A stretch of 64,000 nucleotides of DNA. Source: Bolinopsis microptera (lineage: Eukaryota; Ctenophora; Tentaculata; Lobata; Bolinopsidae). The stretch spans positions 14,234,983 through 14,298,982 of the forward strand of contig NC_087077.1 in NCBI RefSeq assembly GCF_026151205.1, read 5' to 3'. Below, piece by piece: positions 39,654 through 53,100 of the stretch (position 1 is its first letter; the number at the start of each line of letters is the position of its first letter). A program made the translations under genes and the position numbers. The notes beneath the pieces are model-generated. The model was not told the origin of the DNA. It ran no database searches and worked only from the letters and a program-made list of their open reading frames with translations.

Positions 39654-39980
39654 TTAATGGAAGTTTCTAGGTAATTGCTTGAGGTAAGGATTATTTTTAT
39701 AAACAATATTCCAAAGCTTGGCTGCATTAAACAAGAAAGTATTAGATTTGTTTAGAAGAATAACCGTTAAACTTGTTGCACGGTTTGAGATGTTGATGGC
39801 CTCATAAAGAGAGTATGGGCAGTGATACTTTATAATCTTAGAGAATTCTGAAATACAGTAGTATTTGAATAAGTTTTGAACCGTTAGAATTTTTAGTTTA
39901 TTAAAAATGGGTTTTGCACGCTCCTTTTCGTAGTGTTTATAGCCTAGTTTTTGCATGCTGTAATTTTGAAAAGGAGTCAA
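39654..39980 (-). pseudogene. Fragment resembling the C-terminal tail of a LINE reverse transcriptase
   Basis: 108 codons. The pattern PIFNKLKILTVQNLFKYY followed about 45 residues later by FLFNAAKLWNIV is typical of the region after the RT domain in CR1/Jockey-type LINEs (a KxLxILT-x-N/D-L segment, then an FxxxxxxxWN segment). There is no RT catalytic domain nearby, so it would be a 5'-truncated copy. The adjoining minus-strand frame at 39977-40291 has no recognisable content. Confidence 0.45.
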
Positions 39981-40295
39981 ATATATCCAGACATTATAGT
40001 GATAAGTTTGACTAGTGGCGTCTTATATATTTTCAGCTGTTTTAATTGAATCAAATTTCTTCCAAAATATTTATAAACAATTCCATTTGTATTCAAATTA
40101 CAAGTTATTATCTTTAACAGGGCATACAGACGATGTCGGATCACCTTTGGGCCGGCGAAATACAGAGAAACGGCAGGGTCGTCTACGAGAGCGGCCGGTG
40201 AACTATTTATTATTTCGTATTTATAATATTTATATAGACATATCGGTGTTTTATTTATATCTAGAGACTGTCCGAATAGAACATGAATCATTAAA

Positions 40296-41386
40296 TATTT
40301 CCGAAAAGTATGTTGTAGACATAATATGGTGAAGGTTTGTGGTTACGTTTTAATATGATTAAACTATTGTAGTTTCTTAAATACCTGTAACCGATTAACG
40401 TTAGTTATAACGGTTATCGTAACAAAAGCAGTCCTTCGGGGAAGTAGACCAGGCGGGATTCGAACCCACATGTTCCCGCAGAGGAAAGTTACCGTTAACT
40501 CACTAGTCTGAGGCCCCAACCGGACTGCTGCATAATCAAAATTACGAGTGTACTTATGGCAGTATAAGTGATTATAAATACCAAGCTCGTTGGACCAGGT
40601 GAGCTCCCATGCTTGTGAAACTAAATGTGAATTTGCGTGTGATGTGAGTGTGACTGTAAAATAAAAGATATAAGCATTGGTCTCTTACTTATTAAAGTGC
40701 TCGTCTGTTAAGCTAGTTGTCTCATCTCTCACTTTTCCTTGCAAAGAGAAATCTTTAGGAGAAACCGATCCAAACATTATACTTATAGTTGCATGTGACA
40801 CTGTATCACTTTCTATATTAATATAGAAGCCGCATGAGAGTGCAGTAGTGATTATATATAATAAGCTCCCAAGGCGAGTCACGCGGCCGTTTCCTTACGT
40901 CAGCTGACCTCTGGCTCTATATAAATCAACATTACACATCAAGTTATAAGCAATCCACGTGATCAACTTTAACCAATCAGAAGACATACAGCCGCGTGAT
41001 ATGACGCTGAAAACCAATCAAATGGTCATATTTTGCCGGACTGCTGCATAATCACAATTACGAGTGTACTTATGACATTCAAAGTTATCGCGAAAGTCAC
41101 GTGATTGTTTCCTACATCAGCTGACCTCTAACTCTATATAAACCGACATTACACAGCAAGGCGAGTCACGCGACCGTTTCCCTACGTCAGCTGACCTCTG
41201 GCTCTATATAAATCAACATTACACATCAAGTTATAAGCAATCCACGTGATCAACTTTAACCAATCAGAAGACATACAGCCGCGTGATATGACGCTGAAAA
41301 CCAATCAAATGGTCATATTTTGACTCATGTGACAACTGTGCAGAATAAATAGGATATCGATATTGTACAGCACCCAGATCACTACT
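40296..41386 (-). repeat. Right terminal inverted repeat, 1091 bp
   Basis: Inverse copy of 17006-18096, ending GATCACTACT at 41386. It contains the mirror promoter-like units (CCAAT, CACGTG and TATATAA, near 40867-41030 and 41157-41325), the mirror tRNA-like structure (40446-40509, minus strand) and a mirror start codon near 40331 (ATGTCTACAACATAC). On this side the frame ends after about 23 codons. Confidence 0.93.
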
Positions 41387-41392
41387 AGTATC
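41387..41392. repeat. Target-site duplication AGTATC, right copy
   Basis: Exact repeat of 17000-17005 immediately after the right terminus. Confidence 0.92.
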
Positions 41393-42130
41393 CGTTGATT
41401 CACGATGTCAATCCTTCGCATATCGCCGATCTGCATCTGTGGTTGCGAGAAGCATTATTTGATGCGCGCGCGACCCAGTAGTGCATCGCGCTACAAGAGT
41501 ATCCGTTAACGATCTTGAAGTTGAAGGGTTGACATCGTCAATCAACATGTTTGGTTACGTGTTACGATCGGTGATACTGATAAGATGAATATGAATACCT
41601 GCACTCTCGTCCCTCATGCTCATCTCCAAAGTTTAATGCTTCGACTAATGAGTGTAAGAGAAGAAAAGGTTTGACATCAGATTTTGATTTTTATAAACAA
41701 GTGGCGAGTATTATATATGGAGTAGAGCACTTGCAGTTATTTCCTATTTAGGCGACTTATTGGTTTAACAGGCGGGATTCGTTTTAATATTGTTATGTTT
41801 CCTAATTAATGTTAGAGCAAAGAAAGCTTAATAAGATAATTTAATTATAATTATAACCCTCTATATTGTAAACTATAAGTATAATTGATAATCTTAATGG
41901 TTTTGGACCGGGCCGCATTTTAGCTTGCTTGCTAGTCTATTATATTATTATATTGCTCGCTTCTCTCACGTATACTATACATGACAGTATCTCGAAAAGA
42001 GCGCCGTGCATAGGGACAGGTTGCCTCACGTTGTAGGCCCGCCGCGCGGTTGTATCATGACTTTCACCCTGATACTAAGTGAAATGACAATGGGGGTCAC
42101 GACGTGATACAAGGGACAGGCTCACCAGTC
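41393..42130. repeat. GC-rich complex repeat family, right half
   Basis: Blocks related to the left half reappear: GATGTCAATCCTTCGCATATCGCCGATCTG (compare 16462-16512), GTAGTGCATCGCGCTACAA (compare 16557-16576) and GGCCCGCCGCGCGGTTGTAT with GACAATGGGGGTCAC (compare 15857-15930). This supports insertion of the 24-kb element into a pre-existing member of the repeat family. Confidence 0.7.
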
Positions 42131-42139
42131 ACCGCGTAA

Positions 42140-44117
42140 GGCCGCTGGCCGCATTGCATAATGCACTATGCAATGAATGTAGCCGGTGAAATGCACAGAC
42201 ACAAGAGCCCCAAGCTCGCAAAGAGATGTATAATAATCGATATCATGACACATAGTGGAACTCTAACTGTAAATTTGTAGATTGCAAGCTGTGCTGACAA
42301 GTTACACAACCAATCACTTAAAATAAAGCGGGGTAAAATTGAAAATGCGAGGATTATTTGGTAAATGACATAATTACTATTGCAATAGCAATTCAATAAA
42401 AATCAAAATAAAAATTAACTTTAAGAGAAACATCTCAGAAACTTAAAATTAGTGAAACGTCTCGAACCAACTTTATAGTGACGACCATATCAAAAATATC
42501 GATTGTTACATTTAATCAGACTACTTTTGATTCACAACGATTAATTTAACACTTTCAATTCCCGGTATGATAATAAATTGGCAGACTCGATGATCGAAGT
42601 TTAAAATAATTTGAATCAAGGATCACGACAGTATCTGTACACCTAATCCTAGACTTAAAACTCTCGGCAAGTTGTGCTTACCATTGAGCTTCTCAGTCTT
42701 ACCCAAACGTATGTACAAAAATATCAAATTATAGTTAGTCACTCCACTCGCGATCATCTAGATGGTTACTAGGTACAGCTAAGTAACTAAGTTATGCCCT
42801 GGTTACTTAGTAACGCCCTGGATACAAAGTAACGCCCTGCTTTCTAGTTACTTTCGTTACGTGGTCACTAGTAAAATCGGAGTGAATATCAAAATGGTGA
42901 AAAGATTTCAATTATCAAAAGATATGCCAGAAATAAATTACAAGAAAAAAAAGGTACCCTTCTTTCAAGTTTCGGCTGCTCTAAGATCAGTTATTGTGAC
43001 TGCATAATTATATAATTAGGGTAGCAATATTAGTTGCTTGAAAGAAGAGTTCCAAATAAAGGGTGAAGGTAAGGTGGAAGGCTGATGCCTCTAACCCAAC
43101 CCTCCATTACAAAATTTCTCTCCACTGACTCCTTCAATATTTACAATAATTTAAAATAAAGCCTTTTATGGACTTGACTACGGGTGGGTATATGATGCTG
43201 GTTTGTTTTCGTGAGCGACAGTTGTTCACCAATCATTTTGCAGAATCTAGAAATCAAAACGAATCGGCTGTCGCTGTCCCAAATAAACCAGTTATCACCA
43301 ATTCCTCCATTGTAGTCGAGTTTATTAATTAACGGGGATGTAAATTCTCAACTGGACTGAAACAGAGCACTCATTAATCAACGGTAAAATACTTTAAGTA
43401 ATTATAATAGTTAACAGAAAATGAGTTATTACTTACAGCATGAGAATAAATAGATGCTCCGTTTCGTAATTACAACCAACACCATCTGTGACAAATACTA
43501 TGGGGAAAATAACAGAGAGGATATTATAACAACAAAACTGTGAACATGAAACGGAATAACAATATATTATATGGAAACATGATCGTGTGAGAGAACAGTT
43601 AGATTTGAAATTAAAGGAAAATTCAAATGCGGTCCGGGGGCGGATAAAAATAAGTTGGTTACAATATCAAGTTTAAATGTATTAATTAAAGTCTTTTGAT
43701 TTTATAAGAAAAGTTGTGTCGGCGAATCTTTGGACGACGTATTATTATCATCAACTTCTTTCCACTGGTCCACAAAGAGAAATAAAACATATTGAACGTT
43801 AGACAAGAAGTTTAAAACATATAAGAAACGGTCAAGTTCGCTCTCGTTAAATTTAACTCTTTCACGTTTACCACCACTTCAGTGCAACAACTTTGACTTA
43901 TAATGCTCGATAGTAACGGCAGCAATCCTCTGAGGCACCTCAGCCACTGCAAAGAGCATGCTCGTGGTGTGACGTATCACGCTTATTGCGTGACGTATCA
44001 CGCAATACATATCGTTATCTCAGATCTCAGGTTGACGACGATCTCCGATTGGATGGTCTAAACTGGACAGATGATCAAAAAGGACACAGTTTCCACGTCC
44101 CGTCCACCTTATCTCGG
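42140..44117. other. Intergenic, probably with the 3' UTR of the receptor gene
   Basis: No protein domain was found. Short repeats of GTAACGCCCTGG/GTTACTTAG occur at 42775-42855, and TGACGTATCACGC is repeated at 43970 and 43992. The receptor's 3' UTR should begin below 44118. Confidence 0.5.
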
Positions 44118-47100
44118 TTACAGGTTCTCTGTAGAGCCTTCGCCCGTGAGGGGCACGCTGACGTCGGACAATGGCTCCTTTAAACTGGAGTAGCCGTCGT
44201 CCCGTATCCGGCCAACTCGGGGACTGCTCTGAGCGTTCCTCGGTGGTTTAGGACTGAGGTGTTTGGCGGGGCGAGGTGAGGGTGATCTGGAGAGAGAGGA
44301 AGTGTTAGAAATGGTCATCAGCTGGTTGGTGGGCTGAATTTCAACCAATTAATGTGTTAACTTGTTAGTTCATCTACTCAACCATTGTCAGTTAACTTAA
44401 ACGTAAAACTCGAGAAAATGGTACCTATTGTAAGGGAATTTGTTCTTGTTGTTCTTGCTGGATTGTTTGGAATGTTCTAGAAGGGACTGCGTCAGTTCTC
44501 CCTCTAACAAAGTGTCTGCGTTCGAGTACTCTGGTTGTTGTTCGAGGTCTGCGTAGTCACTCCCGTTCCCCATCTTCACATACCTGAGGTAAGGGGAGGT
44601 AGTTAAGCGATTGAAGACCGGTTAACCGGTATAATATATATACTTAAGGGTAGATTTTGAGGATTGTGCAGTAAAAGAGGCGTGCACTAAACAAGAATGA
44701 AGCTAAAAGTGAAAGTGAAAGACTAACCCTTGGTCCTGGCTCGAGTCTGTGCCATTTCCCTCGTCCACACTGTACTGATCGGGCACCAAGTAATCCTGCA
44801 CGTAATCGTGTCTGTTCTCTATGACGCTGTTCCGTGCCGTGCTGGGACTCTCCGAGAACACATCGTCTTGGTCTGCTGTTAGCGCCGGATCGTAGTTCTG
44901 AAGAGAGACTGGTAAGTTAAAGTGAAACGCAGTTACAAGGAAGCATCTGCTCGTACTTTATTTGAAAATTTGTGCTCAAGGATCGCGTCGGTGGCATCCA
45001 CCTTGTAATTTTTATGGCGGAAATGATTATATCTTTCAAATTCAACATTAAATCATAAAGTAACCTTTATTTAAGTGATCTCTACTCCACCCACCCACCA
45101 ACTCTCTAATTTAAAAACCTTTTAACTGAACTCAGCAACTAAACTCTCTCTTGTGCCGGATGTAAAAGAGGTGCTCGATTTAATTACCTTGTAGTTGCTG
45201 TAAGGAGTGAGCTTCTTGAAGAAGTTTTTCATAATCATAACTTAGATCTAAACAAAATAGGTGAACAAGTGTAATGTGCTGTGTGGCGTTTCGACTGCTC
45301 ACAAACTAATTCTAACAATCTTTAGGGGTGACCACAACGTTGATTATTTGAACGTGATTTTATTTCCCAATATGGTCCGCCCAAACTGTACTGAAATTGA
45401 CTCCATACAAAGTGAAACTAAGAACATTCATACCTCAAATAAAAAAGGGAAAATATACATCGAATAAAAACAGCAGTATAAGTTGTAGTCAGAATCACTT
45501 TGACGCCCAGTAGATTCATTACTATTCATATGAACGTTGTACAGTTGAAAGTTGAGACAGTATGGGCTGGGAGCTGGGGCGTGGGCTTGCCCCGCCCAAG
45601 CAACATTAAAGATTAAAGTTAGTTAGCTGTAACATAATATTGACATTATTTCAGTGAATTATTGAGATGGAATGGCTGGATTGACGTGCTATGAAACACG
45701 CAGCAGCTCAAAAAAAGGGATATCAATCATAAGATAATAAATAAGGACTGGGCCATAAGCTGGATTCCAGACTGGACTGTTGATTAGATTGTAGGCTGAA
45801 TAGTTTCGCAACAGCTACCAAAACCGAGTAAGGAGTATCTATAGCTAATGTGTAAAATATAATGCACACAAAGAAGCCCATACAGTCGCTTCTCAATGAT
45901 GTCTGATAACACAAACTTAATCACGTGAGAAAAATCACCAGGCAACCGACCAATCGGAGGACTGGTAACCATGGAGTCCGACCAATCACAAACCGATGTG
46001 CTATCAATCTAATCTTGCAGAGCTTGCGTATAAGATGGATTAAAGAGCACGTGATTACCAGAAGAAAGCAGATTGGCTGGCCGCGGACAACACTCGCAGT
46101 AGATTGGCGCAGGCGGGACCAGCTTTATATTAGTGTCATACGTGTACCGCTAGAAAACCAATCAATACCTCCTGCCGGGCTAACGCGTCTGAACAGCCAA
46201 TCAGAAGACAGGAGCAGGCAAATACCAACCAATCAAAATTCTCCAAAACTGAACACCAAGAGCCAATCAGCGGTTAGAAGACATTGGATGGTGACCACTG
46301 AGAGGCCAGTATTTGACCGAAGGTGACATGAGAGTCAGTACTCAGTTGCCTGCTTGGTAATATCAGAATATTGCAATATTTTCATTTCAGGCTACCCGCG
46401 TGCTCTTGAGGGCTATGATATGTGGGTAGATGAGGTATTATTATCATCTGAGTTCATGAAATCGTTGAAAGATTGATATCAATGAACAAAACAGGCATCC
46501 TTTAAACATTCGCCGATTCCCACAAAAATGCGAAACCAATTCGAAACCTGATTGGTCAATTGAAGAAAAAAAAGAGGCCTCTAACTGTTTCCCTTAAATA
46601 AAATGACCAGATGATTGAACCTGAGCAAGCTACGAGCGAGACAGTGTGTTTAAATGCTGTGATTGAAGCAAGCGTATTTGATCACGAGATGGTTTAGCGC
46701 TCGCCGCACTAATATACTCCCCAATATGGCATAATGGCTTTTAACCAGAGTAACGGTGTAACGGTACCCCTCCATTAGCGATATGTTCAACCCAGGGTAT
46801 CAGCATTAGCGATATGTTCAATTCAGGGTATCAGCATTAGCGATATGTTCAATTCAGGGTATCAGCATAAGCGATATGTTCAACTCAGGGTATCAACATT
46901 AATTATATGTTGAACGTTAGTGATACGTTGAACTTACGTGATATGTTGAACAATATCAATATGTTGAACCCAAGGTATCAACATTCAAAGTTAGCGACAT
47001 GTTAAACTTAAGGTATTAACAGTTGCTCGGAAACAACAGTAATCGTTCTTCGGAATCCGCAATCAGTCAAACTGTTCGCTATTGATATAGCGCTGTAGTC

Positions 47101-50100
47101 GTTAAATGTGTGTTACTGTTAGAGAGTACTGCTTAACCCATATCAACCCAACCACTCTAAACATTCGAATTTTTTGATGAAATTTGGTGTCCTGCGTCCT
47201 AAGGGGCTATCTTAGATATTGCAACAGTGATTTAAAAAAATTGTGTTTTGCTTATGACATTTTTAACCCGTCCATTTAAAAGGACAGTGAATTCTGTCCC
47301 GTCCTTTAAAAAGGACAGTGTTTGGAAAAATTACTTAACGTCCTTTATAAAGGACAGCATTGCAAATAACTGTCATTTTAAAAGGACGGCTTTCAATTTT
47401 TACTTTAGCAAGATGCTATCATGTTGTTAAATTTTCAATTTTTATTCATGATTGGATTAAGCATCAATTTTTGATATCATTGAAATACAGAAGTAATTTT
47501 CCGCGAAAACATTCAATGAATTGTGGGGTGTTAGGGAGGCTAGAGAGCCAGGGAGGTGTAGTACTGGATTGTGGGGTGTTAGGGAGGTTGCACTGGAGGG
47601 AGAGGTAGTACTGGATTGTGGGGTGTTAGGGAGGCTGGAGGGAGAGGTAGTACTGGATTGTGGGGTGTTAGGGAGGCTGGAAGGAGGAGAAGTACTGGAT
47701 TGTGGGGTGATCGGGAGGCTGGAAGGAGGGGTGGTACTGGATTGTGGGGTGTTAGGGAGGCTGGAAGGAGGGGTGGTACAGGATTTTGGGGTGTTATGAA
47801 GGCTAGAAGGCCAGGGAGGGGTGGTAATGGATTGTTGGGTGTTAGGGAAGCTGGAAGGAGGGGTAGTACTGGATTGTGGGGTGTTAGTGAGGCTGGAAGG
47901 AGGGGTAGTACTGGATTTTGGGGTGTTATGGAGGCTAGAGGGCCAGGGAGGGGTGGTAATGGATTGTTGGGTGTTAGGGAAGCTGGAAGGAGGGGTAGTA
48001 CTGGATTGTGGGGTGTTAGGGAAACTGGAAGGAGGGGTAGTACTGGATTGTGGAGTGTTAGGGAGGCTGGAAGGAGGGGTGGTACTGGATTGTGGAGTGT
48101 TAGGGAGGCTGGAAGGAGGGGTGGTACAGGATTTTGGGGTGTTATGGAGGCTAGAAGGCCAGGGAGGGGTGGTAATGGATTGTTGGGTGTTAGGGAAGCT
48201 GGAAGGAGGGGTAGTACTGGATTGTGGGGTGTTACCGTGTTAGGGAGGCTGGAAGGAGGGGTAGTACTGGATTGTGGGGTGTTAGGGAGGCTGGAAGGAG
48301 GGGTATTACTGGATTGTGGGGTGTTAGAGAGGCTGGAAGGAGGGGTGGTAATGAATTGTTGGGTGTTAGGGAGGCTGGAAGGAGGGGTAGTACTGGATTG
48401 TGGGGTGTTAGGGAGGCTAGAAGGAGGGGTATTACTGGATTGTGGGGTGTTAGGGAGGCTGGAGGGAGAGGTAGTACTGGATTGTGGGGTGTTAGGGAGG
48501 CTGGAAGGAGGGGTATTACTGGATTGTTGGGTGTTAGGGAGGCTGGAAGGAGGGGTAGTACTGGATTGTGGGGTGTTAGAGAGGCTGGAAGGAGGGGTGG
48601 TACAGGATTGTGGGGTGTTAGGGAGGCTGGAAGGAGAGGTAGTACTGGATTGTGGGGTGTTAGGGAGGCTGGAAGGAGGAGAAGTACTGGATTGTGGGGT
48701 GATCGGGAGGCTGGAAGGAGGGGTAGTACTGGATTGTGGGGTGTTGGGGAGGCTAGAGAGCCAGGGAGGGGTGGTAATGGATTGTTGGGTGTTGGGGAGG
48801 CTGGAAGGAGGGGTGGTACTGGATTGTGGGGTGTTAGGGAGGCTGGAAGGAGGGGTGGTACAGGATTTTGGGGTGTTATGGAGGCTAGAAGGCCAGGGAG
48901 GGGTGGTAATGGATTGTTGGGTGTTAGGGAAGCTGGAAGGAGGGGTAGTACTGGATTGTGGGGTGTTAAAGAGGCTGGAAGGAGGGGTGGTACAGGATTG
49001 TGGGGTGTTAGGGAGGCTGGAAGGAGGGGTAGTACTGGATTGTTGGGTGTTAGGGAGGCTGGAAGGAGGGGTAGTACTGGATTGTGGGGTGTTAGAGAGG
49101 CTGGAAGGAGGGGTATTACTGGATTGTGGGGTGTTAGAGAGGCTGGAAGGAGGGGTAGTACTGGATTGTGGGGTGTTAGGGAGGCTGGAAGGAGGGGTAT
49201 TACTGGATTGTGGGGTGTTAGAGAGGCTGGAAGGAGGGGTATTACTGGATTGTGGGGTGTTAGAGAGGCTGGAAGGAGAGGTAGTACTGGATTGTGGGGT
49301 GTGAGGGAGGCTGGAAGGAGGGGTATTACTTGATTGTGGGGTGTTAGGGAGGCTGGAAGGAGGGGTATTACTGGATTGTGGGGTGTTAGGGAAGCTGGAA
49401 GGAGGGGTGGTAATGGATTGTGGGGTGTTACCGTGTTAGGGAGGCTGGAAGGAGGGGTAGTACTGGATTGTGGGGTGTTAGAGAGGCTGGAAGGAGGGGT
49501 GGTACTGGATTGTGGGGTGTTAGGGAGGCTGGAAGGAGGGGTGGTACAGGATTTTGGGGTGTTATGGAGGCTAGAGGGCCTGGGGGGTGGTAATGGATTG
49601 TTGGGTGTTAGGGAGGCTGGAAGGAGGGGTGGTACTGGATTGTGGGTTGTTAGAGAGGCTGGAAGGAGGGGTGGTACTGGATTGTGGGGTGTTATGGAGG
49701 CTGGAAGGAGGGGTGGTACAGGATTTTGGGGTGTTATGGAGGCTAGAGGGCCAGGGAGGGGTGGTAATGGATTGTTGGGTGTTAGGGAAGCTGGAAGGAG
49801 GGGTAGTACTGGATTGTGGGGTGTTACCGTGTTAGGGAGGCTGGAAGGAGGGGTATTACTGGATTGTGGGGTATTAGGGAGGCTGGAAGGACCGTAAATA
49901 ATTTATTCCAGTGTATAACGATGGCTTTCCGGTGAAAGCAATTACTGGCCAACCTGTAGCATCACAAGACAGCACCTGCACAAGGCTGTCTTCAACACAT
50001 GGCTGCACTCGCAGAGTGGAACTCCGCCATCCACTGAGGAGTGGCCACTAGAATACGAGGTGGCCACACCTTAGCTTGTTTGCTGAAGAAGGAAAGCTAT

Positions 50101-53100
50101 CCAGACTTATCAGTTATGCTAAAATATATCACTGTGGTTGAAATGTCCTTTAAAAAGGACATGTCAAACGTAGAATCATGTCATCTCAAATAGGCGTCCT
50201 TTTAAAAGGACGCCCTTTAAAAATACTGTCCTTTTAAAAGGACGTAATTTAAAAAGGACAGCGTTCACAGAAACACTGTCCTTTTTAAAGGACACCCAAA
50301 ATCTACTTCATTTAATTCAATTTAAAGAAAGTCAGTATACCCCATGTCAGGGTTTATTGAATAGACAATCATTGGGGCAATTTAGAGTATCCAAAGTTTT
50401 GATTTGCCAGGACTTAAAATTTTTCAAATTTTGCCTGAATTGAGCGACATTTGAAAGTACAATTTTTGACCATGTTTGGCTCTAGCCCATGAATTCTTTG
50501 ACGGTCTAGATATTTTCAAAACATTGTCAAGTTACCTAGAAGACCTTTTCCCAACTAATACAGAAAACCAAATTAAAAAATATAAATACCTTCCGAAATT
50601 ACACTGGTATTTAAAAGCCGTCCTTTTAAAAGGCCCATGGGTGAATATGGGTTAAAATAGATGTCCAAACTGTGGAGATCACGAACTTGTAATTTTGTTG
50701 TGATAAAGTAAGCTTACAAGACACAGAGATCATGTAACGAGCTTCTTTGCAACAAAACAGAAAGTAAATGGCTGCACATTAAAGTGACAGTGAAAACGAT
50801 CACGCGTTATTCATGGTGTATTTACATTTCACTATCATATTGAGATCTTATGTAATCTCTGTGCTAAGAAGTGACCTACAACTTTCGAGAAGTTAAATAA
50901 ATGAACGATAAGTGAAGAAGCTTCAGAAAGCTGGTTCGAATCAAACTAATGCTCACCACAGCAAACTAAGTAAACCCCTCAAGCTAAGTAATAAATCTTA
51001 TAAATAACATATTCATTATACACGTTCTCACAGAGCAGTGTGCCATTCGCGAGAATGACCACGTGACAAAACGTCATGTGATAATGTTCTGAGACGCTAC
51101 TTTTACTACTCGGGAGTGGGGGCGAGGAGAATACACATGGCTAATGTTGGGGCATGATTCATTTTTTAGGTAGCACCTTTTATAGTTAGAGGAAACTTTT
51201 TAGAGAAATCATGAACTCTTAACTCACGAGCTAGAGTAAGCTTTTTGGAGAGTATCACGACTTATAAGGGTGGTAGGAAGATGTCACATGCAATTGTGAC
51301 GGAGTGACAGGTTGATATGTTTTGACAAAGAAAATAATGAAATTGTGGATGATCTGGGAATGCTCCTGGTGCAGTCAGTGAATTAAGAGCTCTTTTGGTA
51401 GCACTCATAAATGGTATCTCAGCTGAACAATCGGCCTAAAATTCACCCAGTATGTACAGATTGTGATGCTAGGCAACAAGTCAGTGAGATGAGATTAAAC
51501 TGTACGCTCTGATTTGATGACTTGGTGAGTGTTGTTCAAATCAGAGGTATGCATAATATATTTAAGGGACTTTAGAAATCTAGATTGTAATCTGCAACTG
51601 GCTTTAAGTAGGGAGGAGAATTTTCAACTTCACTGAACAGACCGACCATACTGCTTGAGAGCAGGAGAGGGGGGGGGGGGGGGGGGGGGGGGGGGGAGGG
51701 GAGAGTGGAGGGGAGGGGGAGGGGGAGGCGTGATCGTTTCCCAGTTTCCATATTCAATATCTATTTTTCAGTAGATCCAGGATAAATGTAAATGATCAAC
51801 CAGATCTGTTCAAGCAGAAGATAACGATACGTTCTTGCTGATATCAGAGAGAGCAGTATAGAGGGGGGGGGGGGGGAAGATCCCACTTCTGTCGTATTGT
51901 TATGAAAGATAGGTATCGTCAAAGCGCTAAATGTCAGGTCACAAAGTTAACGTCACAAAGTGCTAAATGTCAGGTCACAAAGTGCTAAAGTTCACGTCAC
52001 AAAGTGCTTAATGTTACGTCAAAGTGCTAAATATTACGTCACAAAGTTGAAAGTGCTAAATGTCACGTCACAAAGTGCTAAATGTCAAGTCACCCAACAT
52101 GCCATACAGTCAGTAGAAGAGATCGATCATGGGTCCTATGTAATAGGACCCATGTATACACAGCCCCAATACTAGACCCCAATATAGGGTTAATAGTAAT
52201 AAGTACTGGCCATTATGTATGGGGTTTTGTTAAATCAGTTGCTTAGATTACAGGATGTTATTCATACAAAAGAATAGACAAACTAACTGTAGCTGTCATT
52301 AAAAATAATCGCAGTGCAGTAACGTGTATTCGGGGTACAAAAGGTGAATTTCCAGCGATGGATAGTATATAGCCGGGCATAAACCCTCAAATAAAAGCAA
52401 CAACATCCCGTATTAAAGTACACGCTCTAGAATAGCTACCGTATAGGTACTCCAATAGGTACCGGTCACAGAGCCTTGCAACACAACACGGGCCACATTA
52501 ATCAAACAACAAGAGCGTCTACTTTTAACACAAGTAAACATGTGAGCTGTATTAGAGGTTTAAATGCTGTGTTAGAGATGTTGCCGGAATAAGGAATAAT
52601 CGGTTATACAACCCTCACTTACTCAGCAAACTTATGAGTACCACAGCTGCGGGAACTTTGAGAATACCGCGTGTACCACAACGGGGTGGCAGTGTGCTCC
52701 CAGAAAATAGAGAGAGACAGAGAAAGACAGAGATTGAATTGGTTATAAGAGGGGGTTTGTAAAAAAGGGGGAAAACAGTTGGGAACAGGGGAGTAAGAAT
52801 TGAAGAGGATTTGATTAAAGTTGCGGTGATTTTGCGATAAATGAGGGTTCATTAAAATTATGAAACGTGGTAAAATTAAAGACTGTGTGAGGTGTTTTAC
52901 AAATTCCCTGGGTTTTCTATAACCACCAGATGGTATCACATTCAAAAACAAATCCAACTAACGCCACAACAAAAACCATCCAAAATCTACAAACAATCCA
53001 CGACGAGAAAAAATATGACTCATCAAGATGATCTGGTGGGTCTAAATCAGAAAATGTATGGCCATGGTCACTAGTATGTCACACCAGCTGATGTCTCAGG

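Larger units (their letters stand above)
17006..41386. mobile_element. Polinton/Maverick-like DNA transposon, 24.4 kb with a nested LTR element
   Basis: Boundaries are defined by 1091-bp terminal inverted repeats starting AGTAGTGATC and by a perfect 6-bp target duplication. Polinton hallmarks inside: an adenovirus-type cysteine protease, a capsid-like fragment beside it, and the C-terminal part of a protein-primed family B DNA polymerase on the opposite strand. No retroviral-type integrase of Polinton kind, packaging ATPase or full capsid gene was found, so the element is an internally deleted, non-autonomous derivative. Removing the 12.2-kb LTR element leaves about 12.2 kb, somewhat short for a Polinton (usually 15-20 kb). 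The right half carries a satellite and unrelated fragments. Confidence 0.9.

Noticed and set aside
45925-46326. 133-codon plus-strand ORF, Arg/Thr/Gln-rich
   Set aside because: Its composition arises from repeated CCAATC boxes; the DNA-level pattern is the better explanation.
47616-49333. Long plus-strand ORFs (up to 562 codons) of a 14-residue repeat
   Set aside because: They are fully explained by a 42-bp tandem repeat without stop codons; all three frames are open over long parts and no start context, signal peptide or flanking exon supports a protein.
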